Source: Thiomicrorhabdus sediminis
GTDB lineage: Bacteria; Pseudomonadota; Gammaproteobacteria; Thiomicrospirales; Thiomicrospiraceae
NCBI RefSeq assembly: GCF_005885815.1
Contig: NZ_CP040602.1
Location: 2,247,630 to 2,311,629, forward strand
Length of the DNA: 64,000 nucleotides
Direction of reading: 5' to 3'
The notes below the pieces were generated by a model. That model was not told where the DNA came from. It was given only the letters and a program-made list of their open reading frames with translations, and did not search any database. The translations under genes were made by a program, and so were the position numbers. Below are positions 55,266-64,000 of this stretch, in pieces. Numbering within the stretch: the first letter of the stretch is position 1; the number at the start of each line of letters is the position of its first letter.

Positions 55266-56501
55266 CTATTTAGCGTACTGCTGCATATCCGCATCTACAG
55301 CGGCAATAATATCGTCCATTATGTCCGGAAAAGCTGCCGACACCCTGTTCCAAGATGGAATAAACGGGGTTTCCATTGGCGACTCCAAAAAATGTTTTCC
55401 GGCTTTGATTATGTTTTCCGAAAACAGTTCAACAGCACACTCTTCTTTATGCACATCAAGCGTCAAACCATTCATAATCGCATCGTTACGATAAGATTCG
55501 ATCAAATCCAGAGCGATGCGGTAATAGGTTGCCTTCAAGGAACGGAAACCCTCTTCGGTGAAAGTCACCCCTTCTGCCGCCAGCTTTCTAAAAAACGCCT
55601 TACTGATATCAATCGACATTTTCGACAGACCTTTTTTGGCGTCTTCCGCGGAAAGATCTTGATGCTTATGGTCATAAATATCGGCAATATCGACTTGGCA
55701 AATACGGTTAGAACTGATATTGCGCTTCATCTCCGACAAAACGCCGATTTCCAATCCCCAGTCGGATGGAATACGCAGGTCGGAAATCACCCCCTTGCGG
55801 AAGGCAAACTCACCGGCGAGCGGATAACGATAGGAGTCGATATGACTTAAATACTCATCGGCGCGCTCATTGACTTCACCGGCGGTTTTTTGTAAGGCGC
55901 GAATCAATGGCGTCACCAGCAAACGGGTCACGCGACCATTCATGGTCTGATTGGCAATTCGGGTATAAAAACCTTTGGCAAAATCATAGTTAAACTGTGG
56001 ATTGGCGACCGGATAGATCAATTTCGCCAGTAAAGAACGGTCATAGGTGACAATATCGCAATCATGCAAAGCAACCGATTCGACCTTATTGGAACCCAAA
56101 ACATAACCGATCATATACCACACATTACGCCCTTTGCCGGGGGCTTCCGGCGCAATCCCCTCTTCGACCAGTTTTTTGTGGATCGCTTTCATGCGCGGCC
56201 CATCATTCCAAATGACTTTGACGTTTTGTGGCAATACCGAGAAAAACTCCAAAGCATGTCGGTATTCGGATTCATCGGCGCGATCTAGGCCGATAATTAT
56301 CTCTTCCAGATAATCGACCGATTTGAGCTCTTCCACAATGGTTTTTAATGCCGGGGTTTGAAGTTCAGAATACAGGCTCGGCAACACCAATCCCAATGGG
56401 CGTTTTTTACTGAATTTTTTTAAGTCAGCTTCCATCTCTTCCAGCGGTCGATCCACTAAATTATGTAAGGTAGTGATAATGCCATTCTGATAAAAATCCA
56501 T
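55266..56501 (-). CDS. gpgS: Glucosyl-3-phosphoglycerate synthase-like glycosyltransferase
   Basis: This 411-residue GT81-type enzyme transfers glucose from a nucleotide sugar to 3-phosphoglycerate. GLDRADESEYRHA, PGKGRNVWYMIGYV and the metal-binding HDCDIVTYD (DxD type) are visible. It is the first dedicated step of glucosylglycerate synthesis. Mannosyl or other hexose specificity cannot be excluded from sequence alone. The phosphatase gene lies 105 bases upstream and the phosphorylase gene 46 bases downstream. Confidence 0.85.
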   Translation of the reverse strand: MDFYQNGIITTLHNLVDRPLEEMEADLKKFSKKRPLGLVLPSLYSELQTPALKTIVEELKSVDYLEEIIIGLDRADESEYRHALEFFSVLPQNVKVIWNDGPRMKAIHKKLVEEGIAPEAPGKGRNVWYMIGYVLGSNKVESVALHDCDIVTYDRSLLAKLIYPVANPQFNYDFAKGFYTRIANQTMNGRVTRLLVTPLIRALQKTAGEVNERADEYLSHIDSYRYPLAGEFAFRKGVISDLRIPSDWGLEIGVLSEMKRNISSNRICQVDIADIYDHKHQDLSAEDAKKGLSKMSIDISKAFFRKLAAEGVTFTEEGFRSLKATYYRIALDLIESYRNDAIMNGLTLDVHKEECAVELFSENIIKAGKHFLESPMETPFIPSWNRVSAAFPDIMDDIIAAVDADMQQYAK

Positions 56502-56606
56502 AAAAAACTCCTTCCCATCTTTGGGATTCTTGTATTTAAGACAGCTTTATAAACGTGCAAACCATCCGTGATATATCCTATTAACCTGTTTCAACATCGC
56601 TGACAT

Positions 56607-57431
56607 TTAATCTGTCAACCAATTCATAACCGCTTGATTCCAGCCCTTTGGGCCAAAATCATCCGACAACACAACCTTTGCGTGATTGACTTTCGGCGGC
56701 GCATTCACCGGAGAGCGAATGATTACCGGGCAATCACTGGCTTCAAGTAAAGCGATATCGTTATTACCATCCCCCAAAGCCATGGTTTCAATGGCATCCT
56801 GCCAATCCTGAAAATAATAGTTGCTCATATATTGCAACGCCTGGCCTTTATTGCTCGGCCCCATTAAATGGACAAAACGCCCGCCCTTAATCAATTGCCA
56901 ATGAAACTCCGCCAACATCTCCTGAAGCTGATAGAGCTTAGTTTGAGAATCCTGCCACAATAAGGGTTCACTAAAATATCTCTGCTTGGCTTGTTCCGCT
57001 TTATGCAAAGGCAACCCGGTGGATTCGGCAACCTGTTGCGCACTCATTTCGGAAAAACCGATGCAATCGATATTTAATTGCTCGCGATAATTTCTGAACA
57101 GTTCAATCGCATCGGATAATTCCATCTCATTCATAGAGATATAGTCATAACCCTGTTCGGATTGTTCCACCTTGGTATGACTTGGTAAACACTCCGGCTT
57201 TAATTGACCTGGCGGCCAGAAAATCCCCGCACCGTTTTCAACGATAAACGCATAGGGGTTGTCGATCTCTTGTTTTAACTCAATTACCTCAGCCGCTGTT
57301 TTACTGGTTGTCATAATCCATGGAATGCCTTGCGCATTCAGTTCTGAAATCGCCGGTAAAGCGGCACTGAAATCGTAATCATGATGATCGAGCAATGTGC
57401 CGTCCAAATCGGTAAACAGTAGCTTTCTCAC
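56607..57431 (-). CDS. gpgP: Glucosyl/mannosyl-3-phosphoglycerate phosphatase (HAD IIB)
   Basis: This 274-residue HAD hydrolase has LLFTDLDGTLLDHHDYD (nucleophile Asp), TTSKTAAE, and GDGNNDIALLEASD (metal-binding Asp pair). It has the Cof-type IIB cap and belongs to the MpgP/GpgP group, which removes phosphate from the sugar-phosphoglycerate to give the free compatible solute. The start is a GTG with AAGGA upstream. It heads the minus-strand cluster. Confidence 0.85.
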   Translation of the reverse strand: MRKLLFTDLDGTLLDHHDYDFSAALPAISELNAQGIPWIMTTSKTAAEVIELKQEIDNPYAFIVENGAGIFWPPGQLKPECLPSHTKVEQSEQGYDYISMNEMELSDAIELFRNYREQLNIDCIGFSEMSAQQVAESTGLPLHKAEQAKQRYFSEPLLWQDSQTKLYQLQEMLAEFHWQLIKGGRFVHLMGPSNKGQALQYMSNYYFQDWQDAIETMALGDGNNDIALLEASDCPVIIRSPVNAPPKVNHAKVVLSDDFGPKGWNQAVMNWLTD

Positions 57432-57432
57432 T

Positions 57433-57496
57433 TAACCATCCTTGGTTATTGCGGTTTAGCATTGCTAAACACCTTTGGCCTCTAAACCTTGAGGCC
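57433..57496 (-). promoter_or_regulatory. Three consecutive inverted repeats upstream of gpgP
   Basis: Hairpins TAACCA/TGGTTA (57433-57448), GTTTAGC/GCTAAAC (57454-57470) and GGCCTC/GAGGCC (57477-57496) line up directly ahead of the GTG start. They could be a leader RNA structure or protein sites controlling the solute cluster. Confidence 0.4.
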
Positions 57497-58054
57497 CTAA
57501 AAATAAAAACCGTTAAACTGGTCATCTGCCATTGCACTTTTATAAGGCAAAATAACAACAAATAAATCTATTAAGTGCAATCCGCGTGCCAACCTAGATA
57601 AACAAGATCTTTTCTGGCAATGCAAAGCAGTGTGTAAAAACAGTAACCGGCATTTATCAACAGGTGTTAACAATAATTAATAAAATCCAAATTAACTTTT
57701 TATTAACAATACCTTACTAATAAAACACCACCGAATCCAAACAACATTAATCAAAGCAAAATTCATTTTCAACTCAATATGCATCAGAACAAAAAAGCGA
57801 GCTATCATCGTTGCAAACAGGGCGCTACTTGCCGTTATGGCTACAATGACATTCGCTAAAACGCACCAATATAATGCACAAAACAATATCCTTTGTTATA
57901 CGCTGAATGGCACTATTGACTAAAGAAATGACCGAACCGAAAAACGCTTAAATATGCTATCCTTATGACAATTTATTAAGCCAGTACAAGAACCGCGTTG
58001 AAGCGCCTTACCTCTTCTGCTGAAGCAAACCTTTCCCATAAACAGGAGCACAAA
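57497..58054. other. A/T-rich intergenic region upstream of luxS
   Basis: About 560 bases between the divergent gpgP and luxS genes hold only short unconvincing frames. They must carry both promoters. I looked for an SAH-type riboswitch ahead of luxS and saw no clear one. Confidence 0.4.
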
Positions 58055-58576
58055 ATGCCTTTACTAGACAGCTTTACCGTAGACCACACCATTATGAAAG
58101 CGCCAGCTGTGCGTGTTGCCAAAACCATGACGTCGCCATCAGGCGACACCATTACCGTATTTGATTTGCGTTTTAATAAACCGAATGAATCGATGATGGG
58201 CGAAAAAGGCATTCATACACTGGAACACCTGTTTGCCGGTTTTATGCGTGACCACCTGAATGGTGACAAGGTCGAAATCATCGATATTTCACCAATGGGC
58301 TGCCGCACCGGTTTCTATATGAGCTTGCTGGGTTCACCTGACGAGCAGCAAGTCGCCGATGCCTGGTTGGCATCAATGAAAGATGTATTAGCGGTTGAGC
58401 GAATGGAAGACATTCCAGAGTTGAACGAATACCAGTGCGGAACCTTTATGATGCACTCACTGGAAGAAGCGAAACAAATTGCCAACGACATTATCAGCCA
58501 CGGTATCGGCGTTAATAAAAACCAGGAATTGGCGCTTTCGCAAAATAAACTGGAAGAACTAGGCAACCACGCTTAA
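58055..58576 (+). CDS. luxS: S-ribosylhomocysteine lyase
   Basis: This cytosolic metalloenzyme of about 173 residues cleaves S-ribosylhomocysteine to homocysteine and DPD, the precursor of AI-2. The metal site [12 protein letters not shown], the GCRTGFYM active-site Cys and the C-terminal CGTFMMHS motif are present. ATG at 58055 has CAGGAG upstream and matches the family start; an in-frame codon at 57998 is upstream of it. It is followed after 13 bases by mtnN, which makes its substrate. Confidence 0.96.
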   Translation: MPLLDSFTVDHTIMKAPAVRVAKTMTSPSGDTITVFDLRFNKPNESMMGEKGIHTLEHLFAGFMRDHLNGDKVEIIDISPMGCRTGFYMSLLGSPDEQQVADAWLASMKDVLAVERMEDIPELNEYQCGTFMMHSLEEAKQIANDIISHGIGVNKNQELALSQNKLEELGNHA

Positions 58577-58589
58577 TTAAGGATTGGAT

Positions 58590-59285
58590 ATGAGCAAAAT
58601 TGCCATTATCGGCGCAATGGATGAAGAAGTAACCCTTCTGCGCAGCAAATTAGAGAATATGCAAACCGAGCTTCATGCCGGTTTTGAGTACTACAGCGGC
58701 ACTCTGCACGATCACCAGGTCGTATTACTGCGCTCAGGTATCGGTAAGGTCAATGCGGCAATCAGCACGACCTTGCTATTACAGGTTTTCCAGCCCGATT
58801 ATGTGATCAATACCGGTTCTGCGGGCGGCTTTCATACCGACTTGGAAATTGGTGATATCGTGATCAGCAGCTCGGTATGCCATCACGATGTCGATGTCAC
58901 TCCATTCGGCTATGACCTGGGACAGATCCCTGGTTTACCGACCTGCTTCCTACCGGACAGCAAACTTGTAGAGGCGGCTCAACAGAGCATTGAAGCCTTG
59001 CAAGAAGTCGCGCACATGCATGGTTTGATTGCTACCGGTGATCGCTTCATGCATGACCCGGATGATGTCAATAAAACCCGTGACAGTTTCCCGGAAATGA
59101 TTGCCTGTGAAATGGAGGCGGCTGCGGTAGCGCAAGTCTGTCATACCTTTGACAAACCGTTTGTCATTATCCGCTCATTATCTGATATTGCCGGTAAAGA
59201 AAATGCCGTCAGTTTTGAAAAATACCTTGAGCAGGCAGCGACCCATTCCGCCAAAGTCATTATGGAAATGCTGAATCGCATCTAA
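58590..59285 (+). CDS. mtnN: 5'-methylthioadenosine/S-adenosylhomocysteine nucleosidase
   Basis: This cytosolic enzyme of about 231 residues removes adenine from MTA and SAH. Motifs are MDEEVTLL, LRSGIGKVNAA, NTGSAGGFH, EMEAAAVAQV and RSLSDIAGKEN. The ATG at 58590 has AAGGA ahead. It works directly before LuxS in the activated methyl cycle, and the pair forms an operon ended by a terminator. Confidence 0.95.
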   Translation: MSKIAIIGAMDEEVTLLRSKLENMQTELHAGFEYYSGTLHDHQVVLLRSGIGKVNAAISTTLLLQVFQPDYVINTGSAGGFHTDLEIGDIVISSSVCHHDVDVTPFGYDLGQIPGLPTCFLPDSKLVEAAQQSIEALQEVAHMHGLIATGDRFMHDPDDVNKTRDSFPEMIACEMEAAAVAQVCHTFDKPFVIIRSLSDIAGKENAVSFEKYLEQAATHSAKVIMEMLNRI

Positions 59286-59300
59286 TGCAAATGCATTAAT

Positions 59301-59328
59301 AAAAAGCCCGGTTTAAGCGGGCTTTTTT
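59301..59328 (+). terminator. Terminator of luxS-mtnN
   Basis: The stem AAAAAGCCCG/CGGGCTTTTT follows mtnN, with the T-run on the plus strand. Confidence 0.9.
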
Positions 59329-59380
59329 ATAAACCCGCCAAAACTGTCTTGGTCACAGCCCAGACACTTCAAAGCGAACT

Positions 59381-60037
59381 TTAACGCTCGGCCAGATCAC
59401 CTCGCTTTAATTGCTGAATTTGTCGAATAATCGGCTGGTAGAACAAGATAATGGCGACCATAGCGCCGAATAACGCCATTGCCATATCCGACTGGGTATC
59501 CCAGACATAGCCTTGGGTTCCCAAAAAAGACTCCGCCGCCTGCTCGGATAACAAAGCAACCCACCATTCGATTAATTCATAAAAAGCACTAATTGCCAGG
59601 GCAATACAAACACTGAAAAAACGAATCCAAGCGGCACTCTTGACCACTTCCAGACGAATCAGTATTTCTATCGCCAACATGGCCGGCACAAGCCCCTGGA
59701 AGAAATGACCGAGCTTGTCGTAGTTATTACGCTCGGAGCCCATCCATATAGCGATGTCATCAAATAAAGGCACCTCTGCATAGGTGTAATGACCACCAAT
59801 CATCAAGACAATGCAGTGCAATAAAATAAACAGATATAACAATGGCGTTAACGGAAACTTTTTTCGGCTTAAAACAAGCAGGAACAGGGCGATAATTGCC
59901 GGCAAAACCTCTAAAAACCACGTATAGCCATCAAAAGGCTTATATGCCGACCAGCTAAATACGCTGAAAAAGATAATTAACCACAACCAGTTGATCATGG
60001 ATAAAGAAAGAATTGAACTGTGTTGTTTTGAATTCAT
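59381..60037 (-). CDS. DUF2238/YjdF-like membrane protein
   Basis: This integral membrane protein of about 218 residues has six to seven helices. Conserved features are YDKLGHFFQGL, AFYELIEWW and the GTQGYVWDTQSDM stretch, which match the DUF2238 (YjdF) family. The ATG at 60037 is chosen because GGAG precedes it; an upstream in-frame start at 60106 overlaps the next gene. Function of the family is unknown. Confidence 0.82.
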   Translation of the reverse strand: MNSKQHSSILSLSMINWLWLIIFFSVFSWSAYKPFDGYTWFLEVLPAIIALFLLVLSRKKFPLTPLLYLFILLHCIVLMIGGHYTYAEVPLFDDIAIWMGSERNNYDKLGHFFQGLVPAMLAIEILIRLEVVKSAAWIRFFSVCIALAISAFYELIEWWVALLSEQAAESFLGTQGYVWDTQSDMAMALFGAMVAIILFYQPIIRQIQQLKRGDLAER

Positions 60038-60098
60038 GGAGGCTCCACAGGAAGCATAAAAACCGCTATCCATTGTGCCACAGATGAAAGGCTTTGAC

Positions 60099-61586
60099 TT
60101 AAGCAATCATCTCGGCAAATGCTTCACTATTTACCGGCTTACCCCAATATTCACCTTGTCCCATGGCGCAGCCGGCCTGCTGAACCATGTGCAACTGCTG
60201 GGCATCCTCCAAACCATTGGCAATAACACAGATATCCAAACTTTTAGCCATCATTACCAAAGCACTCAACCATTTCGATTGCGCATGCGCCACATCCAAC
60301 TTAAGCTCTTGTACATTGAGCTGAGCCAATAAAGCGATATCAATCGGTGACGAAGCAATATCCGTCAACGTAATTTGAAAACCTGCATGACTCAACTGCA
60401 TCAACACCTTAATCAATTGTTGGTCACTGTTTAGCTCCAGCGCTGAAAACTCGAGTTGGATCTGTGCCGGGGATAACTTGAACTTCTCAAGGCGTTGATT
60501 CATTAATTCAAGTAAATCGTTTTCTTGCCATAACGCCTTTACCACCGGTACCGATACCATCAAAGCATCTCGGCCTTTTGACCACTGCTGAAGATAGAAC
60601 AGGCCAGAATCCAATAACCAAAGCCCCAAGCCATAATGTGCATTGGATTGTTCCAACTCGGCTGTCCAGCAATTAAGACGAGGATTGTCCAACTCACTAT
60701 TTCGCCAATAAGCGGTTACGCTGGCACCAACGACTTTGTTGCCATGCAAATCAATCTGCGGTTCAAATAACAGCTCTATCTGATTATCGCTAACCGCCTG
60801 CTCAAGCTCTAACACTTGCGCGCTTTTTGCGGGAACCGCCCCCAAGTCACTATAGAAACGGAAGGTCTTGCGGCCACGATGTTTTGAATCATAAAGCGCC
60901 TTATCGGCATTCTCGATTAATTCAGCAGACGTGACCCCATCGCCCGGATAACGAGCCACGCCGATACTGGTAGAAACCTCGACATCCTTACCTGATAATA
61001 AGTAAGGACGGCCGACTTCATCAATAATGCGTTGGCAAATACTTTCCACCAATTCGCGGTCTTCTACATCGGCCAATAGAATCACGAACTCGTCGCCGCC
61101 TAAGCGACTGACAATATCACCTTCACGAACCGCAGAAATTAAACGCGCTCCGACATTCCTTAATAATTCATCACCGATTTGATGACCGCATTGGTCATTG
61201 ACCAACTTAAAACCGTCTAAATCCAAAAACAACAGACTAAACTCGGCACTCTCATTCCGGGCATTGATAACCAACTTTTCCAAGGTGTTATGAAAATAGG
61301 CGCGGTTAGGCAAATGCGTTAAAGCATCGTAGTTTGCCTGACGAAACAGTTCACGAGTACGCTGCTGCACCTGCTGCTCGACCAAGCTTTGGATTTGTTC
61401 GTCCAAATCACCGGTGTGCGAAAAGCGGTTTTGCAGTCCACGCATTAAATTTTTAACGCTAAAGCCCTGTGGTCTTTGATGACGCTGCCAACTGCTTAAT
61501 GAACGCGTCTGCTCGGATTCAAGCAAACGCGCCACATCACTTGCCGACTGACGTTCCGTTTTGACTGGATTGCTAAGTTCTAACAT
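60099..61586 (-). CDS. GGDEF protein with a degenerate EAL domain
   Basis: This 495-residue cytosolic protein has an N-terminal helical region (about 1-95). An intact GGDEF domain follows (about 100-260, RLGGDEFVILLAD), then an EAL-like domain (about 275-490). In the latter the EAL triad is replaced (VVGASVTAYW where EALIRW is expected), and the EGVET-type loop reads ANGLEDAQQ. The diguanylate cyclase part looks active, while the EAL part is probably a binding or sensing domain. It lacks membrane helices. Confidence 0.88.
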   Translation of the reverse strand: MLELSNPVKTERQSASDVARLLESEQTRSLSSWQRHQRPQGFSVKNLMRGLQNRFSHTGDLDEQIQSLVEQQVQQRTRELFRQANYDALTHLPNRAYFHNTLEKLVINARNESAEFSLLFLDLDGFKLVNDQCGHQIGDELLRNVGARLISAVREGDIVSRLGGDEFVILLADVEDRELVESICQRIIDEVGRPYLLSGKDVEVSTSIGVARYPGDGVTSAELIENADKALYDSKHRGRKTFRFYSDLGAVPAKSAQVLELEQAVSDNQIELLFEPQIDLHGNKVVGASVTAYWRNSELDNPRLNCWTAELEQSNAHYGLGLWLLDSGLFYLQQWSKGRDALMVSVPVVKALWQENDLLELMNQRLEKFKLSPAQIQLEFSALELNSDQQLIKVLMQLSHAGFQITLTDIASSPIDIALLAQLNVQELKLDVAHAQSKWLSALVMMAKSLDICVIANGLEDAQQLHMVQQAGCAMGQGEYWGKPVNSEAFAEMIA

Positions 61587-61737
61587 AGGCTACCCTCTTC
61601 GACCTTTTTCCTTGATCTTGCCACCGGGTTTAATTCAGTGTAAAAAATGGAAATACCGTATAATTAAAGTTTCGTATAATTCTGCCGTTAAACTGGCCTT
61701 ATAAAATTTCTATTCGTCTTAAAGCAAAGGAGATGCC

Positions 61738-62928
61738 ATGTCTGTTATTGGTACCCCATTTTCCCCTACAGCGGTTCGTGTTTTATTGTGTGGTGCCGGA
61801 GAACTCGGTAAAGAAGTCGCAATTGAATTACAACGTTTTGGTGTTGAAGTCATTGCTGCCGATCGCTACGCCAATGCCCCAGCCATGCAGGTTGCAGACC
61901 GCAGCCATGTTATTGATATGCTTGACGGAGAGGATTTAAGACGCATTATCGAATTGGAAAAACCGCATATGGTGGTGCCGGAAATAGAAGCCATTGCCAC
62001 AGACACCTTGGTCGCCATGGAACAAGAAGGCATCAAGGTGATTCCCACCGCACGTGCCACTAAATTGACAATGAACCGTGAAGGTATTCGCCGTCTTGCC
62101 GCTGAGGAACTCGGCCTACCAACATCCGCCTATGAATTTGCTGACCAGTTTGACGACTTTGCTGCCGCCGTGGAACGTATCGGCATGCCCTGCGTTGTTA
62201 AACCGATTATGAGCTCTTCGGGAAAAGGTCAAAGCGTCATTAAAAGCGCAGCCGACATTGAAAGTGCATGGCAATATGCGCAAGAAGGCGGGCGCGCTGG
62301 AAAAGGCCGCGTGATTATCGAAGGTTTTGTCGATTTTGATTATGAAATCACCTTATTGACAGTTCGCCACCGTGACGGCATTAGCTTCTGCTCACCGATT
62401 GGCCATTACCAGGAAGACGGTGACTACCGTCAATCATGGCAACCTGCAGCAATGACCGAAACCGCATTAAAAAGCTCACAGGAAATTGCTGAAAAAGTCA
62501 CCATGAACCTATGTGGTGAACAAGGACGCGGCATTTTCGGTGTTGAACTCTTTGTCAAAGGAGACAATGTCTATTTCAGCGAAGTTTCGCCTCGCCCACA
62601 CGATACCGGCCTGGTGACTTTATTATCGCAAGATCTATCCGAGTTCGCGCTGCATGTCAGGGCGATTCTTGATTTGCCGATTCCAAACATTGTGCAGCAT
62701 GGACCTTGTGCTTCAAGCGTTATTTTGCCGACCGGCACCTCCATGCAAACCAGCTTTAGCAATCTGTCAGAAGCGCTGGCAGAACCGGATACACAAATCA
62801 AACTTTTCGGTAAACCGGATATTTCCGGGCGCCGCCGCATGGGGGTTGCCATTGCTCGCGCAGAAACCGTTGAACAAGCGCTTGAAAAAGCCAAAAAAGC
62901 CGCTAATGCGGTTCAGGTCAGTTTTTAA
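61738..62928 (+). CDS. purT: Formate-dependent phosphoribosylglycinamide formyltransferase
   Basis: This 396-residue ATP-grasp enzyme forms formyl-GAR from GAR, formate and ATP in purine synthesis. Motifs are [46 protein letters not shown] and [20 protein letters not shown] precedes the start. It is monocistronic with its own terminator. Confidence 0.96.
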   Translation: MSVIGTPFSPTAVRVLLCGAGELGKEVAIELQRFGVEVIAADRYANAPAMQVADRSHVIDMLDGEDLRRIIELEKPHMVVPEIEAIATDTLVAMEQEGIKVIPTARATKLTMNREGIRRLAAEELGLPTSAYEFADQFDDFAAAVERIGMPCVVKPIMSSSGKGQSVIKSAADIESAWQYAQEGGRAGKGRVIIEGFVDFDYEITLLTVRHRDGISFCSPIGHYQEDGDYRQSWQPAAMTETALKSSQEIAEKVTMNLCGEQGRGIFGVELFVKGDNVYFSEVSPRPHDTGLVTLLSQDLSEFALHVRAILDLPIPNIVQHGPCASSVILPTGTSMQTSFSNLSEALAEPDTQIKLFGKPDISGRRRMGVAIARAETVEQALEKAKKAANAVQVSF

Positions 62929-62962
62929 CTGCAAACTTACCCGTAAACATAGCCAATAAAAC

Positions 62963-63003
62963 ATTTTTTGCCGCTGTTAGAAATTTGACAGCGGCAATTT
63001 TTT
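62963..63003 (+). terminator. Terminator of purT
   Basis: The stem GCCGCTGT/ACAGCGGC (62970-62977/62988-62995) is followed by a run of Ts. Confidence 0.85.
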
Positions 63004-63224
63004 ACCCAATTCCCGCACCTTCCAAAGCCCACTTCTAAAAACACAAGCAACCCTATGTTTTCCCTATAAATCAACAAGATAAAAATACATCTCTTTTTAT
63101 TTTAAGAAAATGGCACAGCTAATGCTGTACGGCAGACAAAGCAAAAACTTAAGTGTGAATGTCATTGTTGATCGCACGAAGAGTTTAAAACTTAACAGCA
63201 CGCTAAACCACAAGGGAAACCAAC

Positions 63225-63659
63225 ATGACTTTGAATAACACAACAGCTGAATCAGTAAAGGCACCAATTCTTGAAGAATATCATCGCAACCAGGAAATGG
63301 AATCTCACCTAAAAGAAAACCCATATAAAACTGTTTTATTGCTATTGCAAGGAGCGGTCGATAAAGGTAACTTGGCAAAGGTTTGCCATCAAAGCCAGGC
63401 ACTGGTGGAAAAGGGCTTCCACCTAGGCCGTATGACTACTATTCTGGATGCATTACGTGACCGTTTACACCTGTCTGAAAATGCGCCGATCGCGTTCGAT
63501 TTGGATGAACTGTATCGTTATGCCGATCAAAGCATTCAAGAAGCGGTTTTTGAAAAAAACACCTTTTATCTAGATAGCGCAATCGAAATTCTTACCGAAC
63601 TGCGCGACGCTTGGCTGACTATGATGAAGCAGGCCGGAGAATTAAGCGATAACGACTAA
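63225..63659 (+). CDS. FliS-like flagellar export chaperone
   Basis: This 144-residue helical protein has the FliS pattern: NPYKTVLLLLQGAVDKGNLAK, LDALRDRLH, LDELYRYADQSIQEAV and LTELRDAWLTM. FliS binds the flagellin C-terminus in the cytosol before export. No other flagellar gene is in the window, so the family call rests on sequence pattern. AAGGGA precedes the ATG. Its own terminator follows. Confidence 0.68.
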   Translation: MTLNNTTAESVKAPILEEYHRNQEMESHLKENPYKTVLLLLQGAVDKGNLAKVCHQSQALVEKGFHLGRMTTILDALRDRLHLSENAPIAFDLDELYRYADQSIQEAVFEKNTFYLDSAIEILTELRDAWLTMMKQAGELSDND

Positions 63660-63688
63660 TCACGACATCAGCAACGATCTTTCTTTTT

Positions 63689-63712
63689 AACCGGGCACTG
63701 CCCGGTTTTTTT
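63689..63712 (+). terminator. Terminator of the fliS-like gene
   Basis: The stem AACCGGGCA/TGCCCGGTT with a short loop is followed by seven Ts. Confidence 0.88.
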
Positions 63713-63816
63713 ATTGTCCACTACCCCCACAACGCTTATCATAAGATTCATTAAAACCCTTTTTTATCAGCTATTTAGGCAACAACAAATAGAATGATTA
63801 AGAAACCATGAATCTA

Positions 63817-63843
63817 TTAGCACTCTCAAATAAAGAGTGCTAA
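63817..63843 (+). promoter_or_regulatory. CIRCE element (HrcA operator) upstream of rpoH
   Basis: TTAGCACTC-N9-GAGTGCTAA with perfect arms is the canonical CIRCE. It lies 36 bases ahead of the next start codon, so the HrcA repressor would control that gene. Confidence 0.92.
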
Positions 63844-63879
63844 AATAGAATTCATTAAGTTATTTGTTTAGGAGTTGAA

Positions 63880-64000
63880 ATGATGTCAAAAAAGATCAAT
63901 CAACAAGTCAAAGCCTCTCAAAGTTTGCCAGCATTAGCCAGCAACCCGGCTAATCTGATTCCTGGGCAGAATTTAGAGACTTATCTGCAAACCATACAAG
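63880..64000 (+). CDS. rpoH: RNA polymerase sigma-32 factor RpoH, N-terminus (partial)
   Basis: Only 40 codons are in the window (MMSKKINQQVKASQS...). The stretch LPALASNPANLIPGQNLETYLQTIQ resembles the start of sigma-32, where a GNLDSYI-type motif opens the sigma region. GGAG lies upstream; the second ATG (63883) is equally possible. The CIRCE element supports a heat-shock gene. With so short a fragment, another heat-shock sigma-like gene cannot be ruled out. Confidence 0.72.
   Translation, partial: MMSKKINQQVKASQSLPALASNPANLIPGQNLETYLQTIQ

Noticed and set aside
57497-58054. SAH riboswitch upstream of luxS
   Set aside because: No convincing conserved core or pseudoknot pattern was found in the A/T-rich leader.

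Overview
The window looks like a chromosomal segment of a free-living gammaproteobacterium. Core genes such as PBP1A, adk, purT, luxS, mtnN, fliS and rpoH are gammaproteobacterial in type. A glucosylglycerate (compatible solute) gene cluster and the sulfur and metal genes would suit a marine sulfur oxidiser of the Thiomicrospira/Thiomicrorhabdus kind. That placement is an inference, because most of the sulfur genes sit on an acquired island.

Left chromosomal arm (1-8811): the C-terminal end of a class A penicillin-binding protein, a fructosamine-kinase-like gene, adk, a large membrane-bound PAS/GGDEF/EAL regulator, and a two-gene operon of a Kef-type cation/proton antiporter and a tandem universal stress protein.

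Integrated island (about 8812-49435, 40.6 kb): it is bounded by a 50-bp direct repeat covering the 5' half of tRNA-Phe and its leader. The intact tRNA lies on the right and an orphan 5' half on the left. The left end carries an 1800-residue protein that appears to hold two tandem tyrosine-recombinase catalytic domains, a 319-residue unknown, and a small membrane protein. The middle carries a copper resistance operon (two multicopper oxidases, CopB, cytochrome c, CopA ATPase), a dead IS30 element, a divalent-metal RND efflux operon, and a sulfur module. The sulfur module has a persulfide-dioxygenase-like enzyme, YeeE transporter, methyltransferase, ArsR-rhodanese regulator, MFS transporter and DsrE protein, with three copies of a perfect-armed operator. 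Next comes a translationally coupled SIR2/helical-protein pair that looks like antiviral defence and is flanked by 17-bp direct repeats. The right end has a paralogue of the left-end membrane protein, a coupled HD-domain/107-aa/tyrosine-integrase operon, an excisionase-like gene and an XRE repressor-like gene. Relics (istB, a yeeE fragment, two dead DUF6428 genes) show repeated turnover.

Right chromosomal arm (49436-64000): tRNA-Phe and tRNA-Leu, then a minus-strand cluster joining glucosylglycerate metabolism (phosphatase, synthase, phosphorylase) to the oxidative pentose phosphate pathway (gnd, zwf, pgl). zwf is broken by two single-base frameshifts as sequenced. After that come luxS-mtnN, a YjdF-like membrane protein, a GGDEF protein with a degenerate EAL domain, purT, fliS, and the start of rpoH behind a perfect CIRCE element.

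The best candidates for something undescribed are the tandem double tyrosine recombinase with its neighbours, the paired Cys-containing membrane proteins at the two island ends, the int-107aa-HD operon, and the split SIR2 system.
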